Positions 10,259 to 20,259 of a stretch of 64,000 bases of DNA are shown in pieces. The notes below the pieces were generated by a model, which saw only the letters and a list, made by a program, of their open reading frames with translations, was not told where the DNA came from and searched no databases. Origin of the DNA: Burkholderiales bacterium. GTDB lineage: Bacteria > Pseudomonadota > Gammaproteobacteria > Burkholderiales > UBA6910. Location: the NCBI GenBank assembly GCA_026005015.1, contig BPKG01000001.1, forward strand, positions 439,501-503,500, written 5' to 3'. The stretch's first letter is position 1. The number at the start of each line of letters is the position of its first letter. The translations under genes and the position numbers were made by a program.

Positions 10259-11642
10259 CGATCTTGGCCGTCAGGAAGGTGGTGCTCTCCCCCCGGCGCA
10301 CGAGCAGCGCCACGTGGCGGCCTTTCTCGATCCCGCCGACGATCTTGCGGAATTGCTCCACGCTTTTCACGTCCTCGTTATTGATGCCGAGGATCACGTC
10401 CCCCGGGCGGATGCCGGCCCGGGCGGCGGGGCCGGGCTTCACGTCCTCCACCAGCACGCCGCCGTCGACCCCCAGCTCCTTCTTCTTGTCCGCCGGCAGA
10501 TCGGAGAGGACCAGGCCCAAGCGATCGGCAGCGGCGCTTCCCCGCTCCCCTTGCCGACCCGAGGCCTTCGCCACCTGCTCCTCGGGCAGCTCGCCTACGG
10601 TGACCTGGACGTCTTTCGTCGCCCCCTTGCGCCAGACTTGCACAGTGACCTTGGTCCCCGGCTTGGTGGACCCCACCATGCGCGGCAGGTCGCTGGAGGA
10701 GGCAACCGGCTTGCCGTCGTATTTGAGGATGATGTCGCCCACCTCCAGGCCGGCTTTTTCCGCCGGGCTGCCCTTCTCCACCGAGGCGATCAGCGCTCCC
10801 ATGGGCTTGGACAATCCGAAGGATTCGGCCAGGTCCCGGGTGACCTCCTGGATCACCACCCCGAGCTTTCCCCGCCGCACTTTGCCATGGGCCCGGAGCT
10901 GGTCGGCGACGTCCATGGCCACGTCGATCGGGATGGCGAAGGACAATCCCATGAAGCCGCCGGTGCGGCTGTAGATCTGGGAGTTGATGCCCACCACCTC
11001 GCCCTGCATGTTGAACAACGGCCCCCCCGAATTGCCCGGGTTGATGGCCACGTCGGTCTGAATGAAGGGCACGAAGTTCTCCTGGGGTAGCGACCGTCCT
11101 TTGGCGCTCACGATGCCCGCGGTCACGGAATGCTCGAACCCGAAGGGGGAGCCGATGGCCACCACCCACTCTCCCACCTTGAGCTTGTTCGGATCGCCGA
11201 AGCGCACCGTGGGCAGCCCCTGGGCGTCGATCTTGATCAGCGCCACGTCGGTGCGCTTGTCGGCGCCGATCACCTTGGCCTTGAACTCCCGTTTGTCCAC
11301 CAGCTTCACGATGATCTCGTCGGCGCTGTCCACCACATGGGCGTTGGTGAGGATGTAGCCGTCCGGGCTGATGATGAAGCCGGAGCCCAGGGAGCGGGAT
11401 TGGAATTCCCGGGGCAGATAGGGAAAGTTGGGTACGAAGCGGCGGAAGAACTCGTAGAAAGGATCGTCCTCTGGAATATTGGGCAACTGGGGTGCACCGC
11501 TTTTGACCGTCTGGGTGGTGCTCACGTTGACCACCGCCGCGGCGTTTTGCTCGACGATGCCGGTGAAGTCGGGAAGCTCCTTCGCGGCTACAGCAAAAGC
11601 GAGGAGCAATGCGGAAAAAAGAAACGTCAGGCGGCTCAACAT
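10251..11642 (-). CDS. mucD: Periplasmic serine endoprotease DegQ/MucD-like
   Basis: 463 residues. It is a periplasmic HtrA protease-chaperone that degrades misfolded envelope proteins. A signal peptide (about 1-20, ending AVAAKE) precedes the trypsin-like domain with the triad His102 (TNAHVV), Asp132 (KRTDVAL) and Ser205 (GNSGGP). Two PDZ domains follow: PDZ1 around EVGDIILKYDGKPV and PDZ2 around RPGDVILGINNEDV. It lies 31 bases downstream of rseC in the order rpoE-rseA-rseB-rseC-mucD. The position under sigma-E control favours the MucD name over DegP. Confidence 0.93.
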   Translation of the reverse strand: MLSRLTFLFSALLLAFAVAAKELPDFTGIVEQNAAAVVNVSTTQTVKSGAPQLPNIPEDDPFYEFFRRFVPNFPYLPREFQSRSLGSGFIISPDGYILTNAHVVDSADEIIVKLVDKREFKAKVIGADKRTDVALIKIDAQGLPTVRFGDPNKLKVGEWVVAIGSPFGFEHSVTAGIVSAKGRSLPQENFVPFIQTDVAINPGNSGGPLFNMQGEVVGINSQIYSRTGGFMGLSFAIPIDVAMDVADQLRAHGKVRRGKLGVVIQEVTRDLAESFGLSKPMGALIASVEKGSPAEKAGLEVGDIILKYDGKPVASSSDLPRMVGSTKPGTKVTVQVWRKGATKDVQVTVGELPEEQVAKASGRQGERGSAAADRLGLVLSDLPADKKKELGVDGGVLVEDVKPGPAARAGIRPGDVILGINNEDVKSVEQFRKIVGGIEKGRHVALLVRRGESTTFLTAKIDG

Positions 11643-11673
11643 GGATCGGATGACCTCCAGGAAACGGCGATTA

Positions 11674-12117
11674 TCACAGATTTGTTGCGCGCACCGCGCG
11701 CACGATGCGCGGCGCTTGCTGGGCGTGGACCTGGGTCCGTCCCGAACGGCGAATCAGAACGTAAGCTCCCGCCAGGCCGGCCGCGGCCCCGGCGGCGGCC
11801 AAGGCGTCTCCTCCCCCGCCGGCCAGGAAACCTACCACCGCCCCGACGAGGACCAGCCCCAACGCCCGGGCGAACACCGCAGCCGCGCTGCGCGCGAGCT
11901 TTCCGTCTTCCACCGCCACGATCACCTCGTCTCCCGGTCCGGCCTGGATCGGATTAGCCACCTCGAGCTGCCGGGGACGCCAAGACAGCCACCGGGCAAG
12001 CTGCGTCGTGCCGCAGGCTTTGCTCGTTACGCAGACGCCGCAGCCCGCCTGCTCCAGGACCTCGATCAGCGCGGCTTCTCCACGGCGTTCGATGACCCGT
12101 GCCCGGGATTCCAACAT
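11674..12117 (-). CDS. rseC: SoxR-reducing/sigma-E regulatory protein RseC (MucC family)
   Basis: 147 residues. RseC/MucC is an inner-membrane protein that modulates sigma-E and, in enterics, belongs to the Rsx system that reduces SoxR. A cytoplasmic N-terminus holds three cysteines, Cys26, Cys29 and Cys35 (CGVCVTSKAC), a likely metal or redox site. Two membrane segments follow (about 78-122) with a Gly/Ala-rich turn. It lies 4 bases downstream of rseB. Substrate specificity and role here are inferred from family and position. Confidence 0.85.
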   Translation of the reverse strand: MLESRARVIERRGEAALIEVLEQAGCGVCVTSKACGTTQLARWLSWRPRQLEVANPIQAGPGDEVIVAVEDGKLARSAAAVFARALGLVLVGAVVGFLAGGGGDALAAAGAAAGLAGAYVLIRRSGRTQVHAQQAPRIVRAVRATNL

Positions 12118-12121
12118 CGGT

Positions 12122-13087
12122 CTACTGGTCTTGATGGGCGATGGAATTGGCGATCTTCATCACCGTGACGGCGGGCGCCTCGCCCACCACCGTGATCAAG
12201 TGGTTGTTCACCACCCGGGAGACGACGTTGATGGCCCCTTGATTGGACAGGCGGTGGATCGCCGGCGGATTGGGCTCCACCGCTTCGACAAACACGGACA
12301 CCGCCACTAGCCCGTCGGACAGCATGATGTGGGTTACCGGGCGTGGCTTCGCGCCCAGCATGCGCCTGGCTTCCAGAACCTTTTTGAAGCCTGGCGGAGG
12401 ATCCCGGATGACCCAGCCCGACGGCTTGGCGGCGCCTTGCCCATCGGTCATCACGTTCTCCTGTTGTACCAGGGCGCGGGCCTCGTACTTGGGCTGAAGC
12501 AGGGCCCGATCGATGGGACGGCCGATCTCCACCTGGGTGAAGGCGAACTGCTCCACCACCCGGCCCTTGTCGTCGAACATGATCGCCTTGATCAGCAGGC
12601 CCGATCCCGCGTCGGCCCAAAGCTTGTGCCCGTAGCGCAGCCCGTCCTTGGGCTCCAGGAGGATCACCTGGCACTCGTAGCCCGCGATGCGCTCGCGCCC
12701 GCCCAGGCGCACGTGGTAATTCTCGGCGAGCGCGGAGAGCTGATCCGGCAGCAAGGCCGGGAAGGTCTTCCGGGGCAGCCCCTTTTCGATCCGTAGCCGC
12801 TTCGCCTCCGGGAAGTAGCAATAGATCTCGTCGTTGTGGCGGATGATCTCCCGCGGCGGACCGTCCAGGGTTTCCAGCTTCTCGTGTTCGCCGGTCTCAT
12901 CCACCAGATGGATGATGCGGGAGGATTCGACCCGGTTGCCGTGCTGATAGACGAAGGTGCCGACATAGTTGACCGTGCGCGCGGCGCTGGCGACGCGCTG
13001 CAGCCAGGCGAGGCCGTCGCCGCCGTCGGCCGCCGCCGCAGGGAGGGCTCCCAGCGCCAGCGCAACCAACAGCGCCCAGCGGATCAT
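12122..13087 (-). CDS. rseB: Sigma-E regulatory protein RseB/MucB
   Basis: 321 residues. RseB is a periplasmic protein that binds the RseA periplasmic domain and shields it from DegS cleavage, responding to lipopolysaccharide intermediates. A cleavable signal peptide (1-19, ending PAAAA) precedes the LolA-like N-terminal domain (NYVGTFVYQHGNRVESSRI) and a smaller C-terminal domain. The start at 13087 overlaps the rseA stop by 4 bases; a longer frame upstream only shadows rseA. Its presence with RseA, RseC and RseP argues for the full proteolytic sigma-E cascade in this organism. Confidence 0.93.
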   Translation of the reverse strand: MIRWALLVALALGALPAAAADGGDGLAWLQRVASAARTVNYVGTFVYQHGNRVESSRIIHLVDETGEHEKLETLDGPPREIIRHNDEIYCYFPEAKRLRIEKGLPRKTFPALLPDQLSALAENYHVRLGGRERIAGYECQVILLEPKDGLRYGHKLWADAGSGLLIKAIMFDDKGRVVEQFAFTQVEIGRPIDRALLQPKYEARALVQQENVMTDGQGAAKPSGWVIRDPPPGFKKVLEARRMLGAKPRPVTHIMLSDGLVAVSVFVEAVEPNPPAIHRLSNQGAINVVSRVVNNHLITVVGEAPAVTVMKIANSIAHQDQ

Positions 13088-13611
13088 GGACGGGCTTCCG
13101 CCTCGGGATGGGACACCGCCCGGACGTAGGTGGCCATGCCCTGGATCTGGGTGCTCGGGGAATGGCCCTGATGGACCAGCAGGTAGTCGTTCAGCCTGCC
13201 CACGGGTGGCGGGGGGACCTGCAGGGCGGGACTGGTCCACGGGCCGCCGGCGATCACCGAGGCGGGCCGGGTAAAGGCGGGTCGCTCGCTCTCGGACTGC
13301 CCCTGGAGCACGACCCATCCCACCAGCGCCACCGCAGCGAGCGAAGCCGCCGCCGACAGGGCGTAGAGCCGCACGCTTCTCGCCAGGGAGCGCCGCGGCG
13401 CGAGTACGGTGGGTTCCTCGGTCAGCCGCCGGTGCACCTGCTCCTCAACGTCGAAGGCCGCGAACGCCTGTTCCCGCAGCGCGTCTCCGATGAGGTGATA
13501 TAGCGCCCATTCGCTCCGAAGGCTCGAATCGCTGCCCAGCCGCCCGATCACTATCCGGGCCTGGTCGGCCTCGAGCTCCCCGTCCATCAACGCGGAGATC
13601 TCCTGCTTCAC
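13084..13611 (-). CDS. rseA: Anti-sigma-E factor RseA
   Basis: 175 residues. RseA holds sigma-E at the inner membrane until cleaved in turn by DegS and RseP. The N-terminal anti-sigma domain starts MKQEISALMDGELEADQA, as in other RseA/MucA proteins. A single membrane segment lies at about 100-122 (SAAASLAAVALVGWVVL), followed by a Pro-rich periplasmic region that should carry the RseB contact. It begins one base from the end of rpoE and overlaps rseB by 4 bases. Confidence 0.9.
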   Translation of the reverse strand: MKQEISALMDGELEADQARIVIGRLGSDSSLRSEWALYHLIGDALREQAFAAFDVEEQVHRRLTEEPTVLAPRRSLARSVRLYALSAAASLAAVALVGWVVLQGQSESERPAFTRPASVIAGGPWTSPALQVPPPPVGRLNDYLLVHQGHSPSTQIQGMATYVRAVSHPEAEARP

Positions 13612-13612
13612 T

Positions 13613-14212
13613 TCACCACCTCTTGTCCTTGCTGGTACCCAGTAGCGGTCGCAGGTTGGCTGCGATCGCCTCGCGTGCCCGGAAGATCCGCGAGCGCACC
13701 GTCCCGATGGGGCAACCCATGATGGTCGCGATCTCTTCGTAGCTCAAACCTTCGATTTCCCGAAGCGTGATGGCGGTGCGCAGTTCCTCGGGCAGCGCCG
13801 CCATGGAGTCGTTCACCGTCTGAGCGATCTGCTTGCTCATGAGTTCCGCTTCCGGCGTGTTGACGTCCCTCAACTGCTCCGCGTCTTCGAACGTCTCCGC
13901 CTCTTCGGCCTCGAATTCCGTGGTGGTGGGGGCCCGCCGCCCCATCGCCACCAGGTAGTTCTTGGCGGTGTTGATCCCGATCCGGTACAGCCACGTATAG
14001 AAAGCGCTGTCACCCCGAAACGAAGGTAGGGCCCGGTAGGCCTTGATAAAGGCTTCCTGGGTCACGTCCTCGATTTCGGCGGGGTCCCGGATGAAGCGGG
14101 ACAAGAGCCGGGCCAGCTTCCGCTGGTACTTGCTGACCAGCAAGTCGAAGGCGTGCTTATCACCACGCTGCGCCCGCTCGACCAACGCCTGGTCGATCTC
14201 CCGGTCACCCAT
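13613..14212 (-). CDS. rpoE: RNA polymerase sigma-E factor (RpoE/AlgU)
   Basis: 199 residues, an ECF sigma factor controlling envelope stress genes. Region 2 contains RFIRDPAEIEDVTQEAFIKAYR and the -10 recognition helix SAFYTWLYRIGINTAKNYL. Region 4 has LPEELRTAITLREIEGLSYE and the helix-turn-helix EIATIMGCPIGTVRSRIFRA. This is the RpoE/AlgU subgroup. An A/T-poor leader separates it from nadB, and an unusual hairpin with a T-tract lies 40 bases upstream of the start codon. A canonical sigma-E autoregulatory promoter was not found by eye. Confidence 0.96.
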   Translation of the reverse strand: MGDREIDQALVERAQRGDKHAFDLLVSKYQRKLARLLSRFIRDPAEIEDVTQEAFIKAYRALPSFRGDSAFYTWLYRIGINTAKNYLVAMGRRAPTTTEFEAEEAETFEDAEQLRDVNTPEAELMSKQIAQTVNDSMAALPEELRTAITLREIEGLSYEEIATIMGCPIGTVRSRIFRAREAIAANLRPLLGTSKDKRW

Positions 14213-14251
14213 GGGCTGGAGTTCCTGAGGCTTGAGCTAGGATGGGCTATC

Positions 14252-14277
14252 AAAAAAAAACCGCGCCTTTCGCGCGG
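14252..14277 (-). terminator. Terminator-like hairpin upstream of rpoE
   Basis: On the minus strand CCGCGC, loop GAAAG and GCGCGG are followed by nine T residues, a textbook intrinsic terminator. It lies 40 bases upstream of the rpoE start, and no gene on the same strand ends here: nadB is divergent. A TATACT box lies just upstream at 14285-14290. The structure could be an attenuator, the 3' end of a small RNA starting in the 160 bases beyond it, or a stabilising 5' hairpin. Confidence 0.6.
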
Positions 14278-14388
14278 CTCGCTTAGTATAACCCACCCGG
14301 GCCTCACGAACGCCGCCCTACTCCGTTGTTTCAAAAGACAAGGAGGCGAGCCATTAGTTCAGCCGGCTACAGGGTTATTTTTCTCGCC

Positions 14389-14417
14389 CGGACATTTTAC
14401 GCGGACGCCCCTAAAAT
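14389..14417 (+). promoter_or_regulatory. Candidate sigma-70 promoter for nadB
   Basis: CGGACA (4 of 6 consensus bases) and TAAAAT are separated by 17 bases, and the -10 lies 36 bases before the TTG start of nadB. No better candidate is seen in the rpoE-nadB gap. Confidence 0.4.
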
Positions 14418-14453
14418 GGGGCCAGCACGGGTTCAACTGCGAAGGAATCGGTC

Positions 14454-16067
14454 TTGTTGCGCTTCGACGTCGCCATCATCGGCACCGGCCTGGCCGGCCT
14501 GACGGCCGCCTTGCATCTGGCGGAGCACAAGCGGGTCGGTCTCATCACCAAGAAAACCCTCCTGGACGGGGCCAGCAGCTGGGCTCAGGGAGGCATCGCG
14601 GCAGTCCTGTCCCAGGAGGACTCCCTGGAATCCCACCTTCGGGACACCCTGGTGGCCGGGGCGGGCCTGTGCGACGAGACGGTGGTCCGCTACATGGTGG
14701 AGCACGGGCGGGAGGCCATCCAATGGCTCATTGACCAGGGGGTTCCCTTCACCCGGGACAAGGAAAACGAAGGGGCTTACCACCTCACCCGGGAAGGGGG
14801 GCACAGCGTGCGCCGGGTGATCCACGCCGCCGACGCCACCGGCCGGGCGGTGCAGACCACGCTGGAGGCCAAGGTGCGGGAGCACCCTAACATTACCCTG
14901 CTGGAGCGGCACATGGCGGTGGATCTCGTCACCGCCGCCAAGCTGGGCTTGCCGGGCAACCGGTGCCATGGCCTCTACGTGCTGGACGGGGAGCAGGGGG
15001 AGGTGCGGACCCTTGCGGCCGATTTCGTCATCCTGGCCACGGGCGGCGCCGGCAAGGTCTACCTCTATACCACCAACCCGGATACCGCCACCGGGGACGG
15101 CATCGCTATGGCCTGGCGGGCGGGATGCCGGGTGGCCAACATGGAGTTCATCCAGTTCCATCCCACCTGCCTTTACCATCCCCATGTCAAATCCTTCCTC
15201 ATTTCCGAGGCGGTGCGGGGGGAAGGGGGGGTGCTGCGGCTGCCCGACGGGACCCGCTTCATGCCCTGGCACGACGAGCGGGCGGAGCTCGCTCCCCGGG
15301 ATATTGTGGCCCGGGCGATCGACTTCGAGATGAAGAAACGGGGTTTAGACTGTGTCTATCTAGACATCTCCCACAAGTCGGCCGAATTCCTGAAAAGCCA
15401 TTTCCCCACCATTTATACCCGGTGCAAGGAGCTCGGCATCGACATCACCCGGGACCCGATTCCCGTGGTCCCGGCCGCCCACTACACCTGTGGCGGCGTA
15501 ATGGCGGACGTGGCCGGGCGTACCGATCTGCCGGGCCTGTACGCCATCGGGGAGACCGCCCACACTGGCCTGCACGGCGCCAACCGGCTGGCCAGCAACT
15601 CGCTGTTGGAGTGCCTGGTGATGGGCCGGGCGGCGGCGGAGGACATCCTGCGCCAGGGACCCCAGCCCGCCGTGCCCCTGCCGGCCTGGGACGAGAGCCG
15701 GGTGACGGACGCCGACGAGGAGATCGTGATCTCCCACAACTGGGACGAGCTGCGCCGCTTCATGTGGGACTACGTGGGCATCGTGCGTACGGACAAGCGG
15801 CTGGAGCGGGCCCGGCACCGGATCCGGCTGCTCAGCGAGGAGATCGAGGAATACTACGCCAACTTCCGGGTGAGCAGCGACCTGCTGGAGCTGAGGAACC
15901 TGGTGCTGACGGCGGACTTGATCGTGAAAAGCGCCTCCTTACGCCGGGAGAGCCGGGGGCTGCACTATAGCCGGGATTACCCCCAGCCGCTCCCCACCGC
16001 CTCCAATACGGTGCTGGTGCCCGACGCGCCCCGGCGCCCGTTGCGGCAGCGGGCCCCGCTTTATTGA
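14454..16067 (+). CDS. nadB: L-aspartate oxidase
   Basis: 537 residues. NadB oxidises L-aspartate to iminoaspartate with FAD, the first step of de novo NAD synthesis with NadA. The N-terminal dinucleotide fold has [14 protein letters not shown], followed by the FAD contact [14 protein letters not shown]. Active-site residues lie in [11 protein letters not shown], the capping domain in the middle, and [18 protein letters not shown] near 375. A TTG start at 14454 is preceded by GAAGGA seven bases upstream; TTG at 14457 is an alternative. It is divergent from rpoE. The last 7 bases overlap the convergent ygfX-like gene. Confidence 0.95.
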   Translation: MLRFDVAIIGTGLAGLTAALHLAEHKRVGLITKKTLLDGASSWAQGGIAAVLSQEDSLESHLRDTLVAGAGLCDETVVRYMVEHGREAIQWLIDQGVPFTRDKENEGAYHLTREGGHSVRRVIHAADATGRAVQTTLEAKVREHPNITLLERHMAVDLVTAAKLGLPGNRCHGLYVLDGEQGEVRTLAADFVILATGGAGKVYLYTTNPDTATGDGIAMAWRAGCRVANMEFIQFHPTCLYHPHVKSFLISEAVRGEGGVLRLPDGTRFMPWHDERAELAPRDIVARAIDFEMKKRGLDCVYLDISHKSAEFLKSHFPTIYTRCKELGIDITRDPIPVVPAAHYTCGGVMADVAGRTDLPGLYAIGETAHTGLHGANRLASNSLLECLVMGRAAAEDILRQGPQPAVPLPAWDESRVTDADEEIVISHNWDELRRFMWDYVGIVRTDKRLERARHRIRLLSEEIEEYYANFRVSSDLLELRNLVLTADLIVKSASLRRESRGLHYSRDYPQPLPTASNTVLVPDAPRRPLRQRAPLY

Positions 16068-16531
16068 TCGATCGCCGCCCCCTTCTTCGCAAGCGGCGGC
16101 GGGGCGGTCCCCCACCGCAGCACCACCCGCAGCGCCCGTAGGCCGTCCGCGTCCGCCGAGTCGGGGAGCAGCACCACCGCCCGCTCCCGCCCGCCCCCTT
16201 CCGGCGCCACCCGGACCACCAGGAGCCAGGGATGAACCAAGGTCGAAGGCAGTACCCTCCCGGCGATTCTCTTCCCCGCCCGGGTTTCCAGCTCCGCGCC
16301 CAGGTCCGAGCCCACCCGCAGCCTCACCCAAGCCCTGGAACCCCATAGCCAGGCGTGCCGGGCCACGGAGGCCACGGCGCTCACGAGGAGGGCGAGCCCC
16401 AGCAGGACCTTCGCCGCCGCCGGCAAATCCAGGGGAAAGAGGGTCGCCGCCGCCGTCCCGTGTCCCGCCGAAAGCACCAGGGCCAGCGCGGCGGACGGGC
16501 GCAGGGAAACCTCTGCGGCGGGCCTTTCCAC
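16061..16531 (-). CDS. YgfX-like small membrane protein (DUF1434)
   Basis: 156 residues from a GTG start. A polar N-terminus ([18 protein letters not shown]) leads into two adjacent membrane segments (about residues 12-29 and 34-56). A basic, beta-rich C-terminal half follows, with [14 protein letters not shown] and [17 protein letters not shown]. This topology and the position beside nadB match the YgfX/CptA family found near nadB in many proteobacteria, though the succinate dehydrogenase assembly partner sdhE is not beside it. The start is uncertain: no ATG is in frame before the uspA stop region, and the ribosome-binding site is weak. Function is not established here. Confidence 0.55.
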   Translation of the reverse strand: MERPAAEVSLRPSAALALVLSAGHGTAAATLFPLDLPAAAKVLLGLALLVSAVASVARHAWLWGSRAWVRLRVGSDLGAELETRAGKRIAGRVLPSTLVHPWLLVVRVAPEGGGRERAVVLLPDSADADGLRALRVVLRWGTAPPPLAKKGAAIDQ

Positions 16532-16542
16532 GGTCGTCCCGG

Positions 16543-16986
16543 TCAGCGGAACACCAGCACCGGAATCTTGGTGTGGCTTAAAACCCGCATGGTCTCCCCT
16601 CCCAGGAGCAGGCTGGCGATGCCCCGGCGCCCATGGGAAGCCATCACGATCAGGTCGCAGCCCCGCTCCTCGGCCGTGCGGATGATGACCTCGAACGGGT
16701 GGTGGCCGGTGGTGAAGACGGTCTCGCACGGGATCCCCGCCTCCTGGGCTGCCCGTTCGATGGCGGCGAGATAGGTCTTGCCCCGGGCCCGGGCCTCCTC
16801 GGCGAACTGCTCGTCGGTGATGGGGTCCACCGGCATCAGCCCGTCGTAGGCGATGGGCTCGAACTCCGGCGCCACGTGCAAGCCCGTGACCCGGGCGCCG
16901 ATGCTCTTGGCGAAGGCGATTCCTTTGGTGATGGCGATCTGGGACAGCTCCGAGCCGTCCGTGGGCAGCAGGATATGCTTGAACAT
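16543..16986 (-). CDS. Universal stress protein, UspA family
   Basis: 147 residues, one Usp domain. The Rossmann-like fold starts KHILLPTDGSELSQIAITKG. The ATP-binding signature G-2x-G-9x-G-S/T is visible near the C-terminus as GRRGIASLLLGGETMRVL, so nucleotide binding is likely, followed by HTKIPVLVFR. It lies 11 bases upstream of the ygfX-like gene and is divergent from the ribonucleotide reductase gene. Its physiological role is not predictable from sequence. Confidence 0.9.
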   Translation of the reverse strand: MFKHILLPTDGSELSQIAITKGIAFAKSIGARVTGLHVAPEFEPIAYDGLMPVDPITDEQFAEEARARGKTYLAAIERAAQEAGIPCETVFTTGHHPFEVIIRTAEERGCDLIVMASHGRRGIASLLLGGETMRVLSHTKIPVLVFR

Positions 16987-17081
16987 TGCCCCACCCTCCT
17001 CTCTCGTGGGCTATCGGCCCTTTCTTCGGGCGCCGCGGCCCGCACAGGTTAGCCCAGATGGCGCCACCGCGGAAGGGTCCA

Positions 17082-17125
17082 TCCCGGGCGGAAGCTTCAC
17101 TCAGGGAGAGGGGGCTTCCCCGGGA
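17082..17125. other. Stable hairpin in the uspA-nrdJ intergenic region
   Basis: TCCCGGG (17082-17088) pairs with CCCGGGA (17119-17125) and GAAGC (17091-17095) pairs with GCTTC (17114-17118), giving a 12-bp interrupted stem with a two-base bulge and an 18-base loop. It lies about 140 bases upstream of the ribonucleotide reductase start. It has no T-tract. A regulatory role for either divergent gene is possible but untested. Confidence 0.35.
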
Positions 17126-17265
17126 CGGCCGGTCGACTGCACAGACAGCCCATAAACCTGGCCGCCAGTCAGGCGCCCGGGGAAACGTGCGAAAATAACA
17201 AAGGGTAGGTTTTCGCCCCCACCGAACGGGAAGGATATCTCAACCGTCTACCTGAGAGAGCCCGT

Positions 17266-20244
17266 ATGAACATACCGCTGGATGCTCCCGGCAAGAGCCG
17301 CGGAGCGGCATATCCCGTCCTGGAGGAGCTGATTGCTCCCCAGGAATGTTCCCTCGACGTGCTGATGGAAAAATACGCCAAGGGGAACGAGCGCACCGTG
17401 GAGGAGGTGCGGCTGCGAGTAGCCCGGGGGCTCGCCCAGGCGGAAGCGGAAGCCCAGCGCTGGGTGGGCCCCTTCTACCAGGCCCTGGCCAACGGCTTCA
17501 TCCCGGGCGGCCGTATCAACTCCGCGGCGGGCACCGCGCTGCAGGCGACCCTCATCAACTGCTTCGTCCAGCCGATCGCCGACTCCATCTCGGGCCATAT
17601 CGACGGCGTGCCCGGCATCTTCATTGCTCTCAACGAAGCAGCGGAGACCATGCGCCGCGGGGGCGGCGTGGGCTACAACTTCTCGGCGATCCGCCCAAGC
17701 GGGGCGCTGGTGCGGGGCACCTGCAGCTCCGCTTCCGGGCCGGTGAGCTACATGGAAGTGTTCGACGCCATGTGCGCCACGGTGGAATCCGCGGGTGCCC
17801 GGCGCGGTGCCCAGATGGCGGTGCTCAATTGCACCCATCCCGACATCGAGGACTTCATCGTCGCCAAGTACCAGAAAGGCCGGCTCAACAACTTCAACAT
17901 GAGCGTGGCGGTGACCGACGCGTTCATGCGAGCGGTGGAAGCGGATGCCGAGGTGGAGCTTACCCATCCCGCTGAGCCGGGCGCCGAGGCCAAAGCGCGG
18001 GGTGCCTATCAGCGAGCCGACGGCTTGTGGGTTTACCGGCGGATGCGGGCTCGGGTCCTGTGGGACAAGATCATGGCCTCCACCTATGACCACGCCGAAC
18101 CGGGCGTGGTCTTCATCGACCGGGTCAACCGGGACAACAACCTCTGGTATTGCGAGAGGATCGAGGCGACCAATCCTTGCGGCGAGCAGCCGCTACCTCC
18201 CTACGGCTGCTGCGACCTGGGCTCTATCAACCTCACTCGCTTCATCGCCCACCCCTTCACCGAGCGAGCCCAGTTCCTGACGGAGGCGTTCCGGGACACC
18301 TGCGCGATGGCGGTACGCATGCTGGACAACGTTCTCGACTTAACCCACTGGCCCCTGCCCCAGCAGCAGGAGGAGGCCCGCAGCAAACGGCGCATCGGGC
18401 TAGGCTTCACCGGACTGGGCGACGCCCTCATCATGCTCGGCTTGCGCTACGACACCGACGCGGCCCGGGAGATGGCCGCCTCCATCGCCCGGGAGATGCG
18501 AGACGCCGCCTATACTGCCTCGGTAGAGCTGGCCAGGGAAAAAGGGGCCTTCCCGGCCTTCGACCCAGACAAGTATCTGGATGGAGAGAGCTTCGCCTCG
18601 CGCCTGCCCAGGGAGCTCAAGGCCCAGATTCGCAAGCACGGGATCCGCAACTCCCATCTGCTCTCGATTGCCCCCACGGGCACCATCTCCCTTGCCTTTG
18701 CGGATAACGCGAGCAACGGCATCGAGCCGCCCTTCTCCTGGACCTATATCCGCAACAAGCGCATGCCCGACGGAAGCCGCCGCCCATACACGGTGGAAGA
18801 CCATGCCTACCGGCTGTACAAGCGGCTCACTGGCATCGGAGAGGATGTGACGCTGCTTCCCTGGGACCCGTCCCGGGGCATCCCTGCAGGCCAGGTGTGG
18901 ACGGAAGGAGGCAAGCGCTACGCCTTGCTGCCCGAGGCCTTCGTCACCGCACTGCAGATGCACGCCTTGGACCACATGCGCATGTCGGCGGCCGTGCAAC
19001 CCTACATCGACGCCGCCATCTCCAAGACGGTGAACGTGCCGGAGGACTATCCCTTCGAGGCATTCAAGGATCTGTACATGGAAGCCTGGAAGGCGGGCCT
19101 GAAGGGCATCACCACCTACCGTCCCAATGAGACCCTGGGCGCGGTCCTGGAGGTCCAGTCCCGGAACAAGGCGGAGCCCCAGGACATCCAGCTCTCCGAG
19201 GTGGATAAGCGCTTGGTGCTGGAAAAGGCCCCGACCCCGGCCCTCGCCAGCCTGCGCTGGCCCGGGCGGCCCCAGCTTCCCGCCGGCAACATGGCCTGGA
19301 CCTACGAGGTGGAGCATCCCCTGGGCAAGTTCGCCATCTTCGTGGGGGAGATCACCCAGTCCGACGGGCGAGTGAAGCCCTTCGAGGTCTGGGTGAACGG
19401 CAACGAGCAACCCCGGGGCCTCGGGGCGCTGGCGAAGACCCTGTCCATGGACATGCGGGCAGAGGACAAGGTCTGGCTGCGCACTAAGCTGGACGTGCTG
19501 GCCAAGACCGTGGGCGATGACGGATTCATGGTGGCCATGCCGCCCCGGGGCGAGCGGGTGTGGGCGCCCAGCTTGGTGGCCGCCTTCGGCCGCATCGTCC
19601 GCTACCGCTGCGAGCAACTCGGCGCGCTATCTGGGGAGGACGAGCCCACGCCGGTGATGGACGCCCTCTTCGCCCGCCGGGAGCCCAAAACCGGCACCGA
19701 CGGCACCCTGAGCTGGACCGTGGACATCGCCAATCCGGCCACCGGGGACGATTTCGTCCTGGGCGTCAAGGAGCTGGTGCTGCCGGGGGGCGAGCGGCGG
19801 CCCTACAGCATGTGGCTTGCCGGCTTCTATCCCCGGGTGCTGGACGGCCTGTGCCGACTCCTCTCCTATGACATGCGGGTCGTGGATCCGGCTTGGATCG
19901 GCATGAAGCTCCGCAAGCTTCTCAACTACTCCGAGCCCCGGGGCGATTTCATGGCCCGGGTGCCCGATGCCGATCGCCAAGAGAACTTTCCCAGTACCAT
20001 CGCTTACCTGGCGCGGCTGCTGATCCACCGGTACGCCATGCTGGGCATCCTCACCGAACAGGGACACCCGGTAGTGGACATGGGGGTGTTGGCAGTGCCG
20101 GAGGCCTTCGCGGGCGAGGCGGGCTTGGTGGCCCAGCCGGCCCTGGCCGGAAAGCCGTGCGACGAATGCGGCGCCCGCACGGTGATCAAGAAGGACGGCT
20201 GCGAGTTCTGCACCTCCTGCGGAGCGGTGGGGGCCTGCGGCTAA
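17266..20244 (+). CDS. nrdJ: Adenosylcobalamin-dependent (class II) ribonucleoside-diphosphate reductase
   Basis: 992 residues. It reduces ribonucleotides to deoxyribonucleotides using a radical from coenzyme B12, independent of oxygen. The first active-site Cys lies in [11 protein letters not shown] near residue 105, and the substrate-phosphate loop is [10 protein letters not shown]. The catalytic Cys and Glu are in [20 protein letters not shown], and [20 protein letters not shown] follows. The C-terminal third holds the TSCPD-type region and ends in a CxxC...CxxCxxxxxC tail (CDECG then [10 protein letters not shown]), the likely shuttle for thiol reduction. A GAGAG ribosome-binding site precedes the ATG. 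The separate 280-base leader holds a hairpin. No NrdA/B genes are nearby. Confidence 0.95.
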   Translation: MNIPLDAPGKSRGAAYPVLEELIAPQECSLDVLMEKYAKGNERTVEEVRLRVARGLAQAEAEAQRWVGPFYQALANGFIPGGRINSAAGTALQATLINCFVQPIADSISGHIDGVPGIFIALNEAAETMRRGGGVGYNFSAIRPSGALVRGTCSSASGPVSYMEVFDAMCATVESAGARRGAQMAVLNCTHPDIEDFIVAKYQKGRLNNFNMSVAVTDAFMRAVEADAEVELTHPAEPGAEAKARGAYQRADGLWVYRRMRARVLWDKIMASTYDHAEPGVVFIDRVNRDNNLWYCERIEATNPCGEQPLPPYGCCDLGSINLTRFIAHPFTERAQFLTEAFRDTCAMAVRMLDNVLDLTHWPLPQQQEEARSKRRIGLGFTGLGDALIMLGLRYDTDAAREMAASIAREMRDAAYTASVELAREKGAFPAFDPDKYLDGESFASRLPRELKAQIRKHGIRNSHLLSIAPTGTISLAFADNASNGIEPPFSWTYIRNKRMPDGSRRPYTVEDHAYRLYKRLTGIGEDVTLLPWDPSRGIPAGQVWTEGGKRYALLPEAFVTALQMHALDHMRMSAAVQPYIDAAISKTVNVPEDYPFEAFKDLYMEAWKAGLKGITTYRPNETLGAVLEVQSRNKAEPQDIQLSEVDKRLVLEKAPTPALASLRWPGRPQLPAGNMAWTYEVEHPLGKFAIFVGEITQSDGRVKPFEVWVNGNEQPRGLGALAKTLSMDMRAEDKVWLRTKLDVLAKTVGDDGFMVAMPPRGERVWAPSLVAAFGRIVRYRCEQLGALSGEDEPTPVMDALFARREPKTGTDGTLSWTVDIANPATGDDFVLGVKELVLPGGERRPYSMWLAGFYPRVLDGLCRLLSYDMRVVDPAWIGMKLRKLLNYSEPRGDFMARVPDADRQENFPSTIAYLARLLIHRYAMLGILTEQGHPVVDMGVLAVPEAFAGEAGLVAQPALAGKPCDECGARTVIKKDGCEFCTSCGAVGACG

Positions 20245-20259
20245 TCCGGGGGGTTCGCC

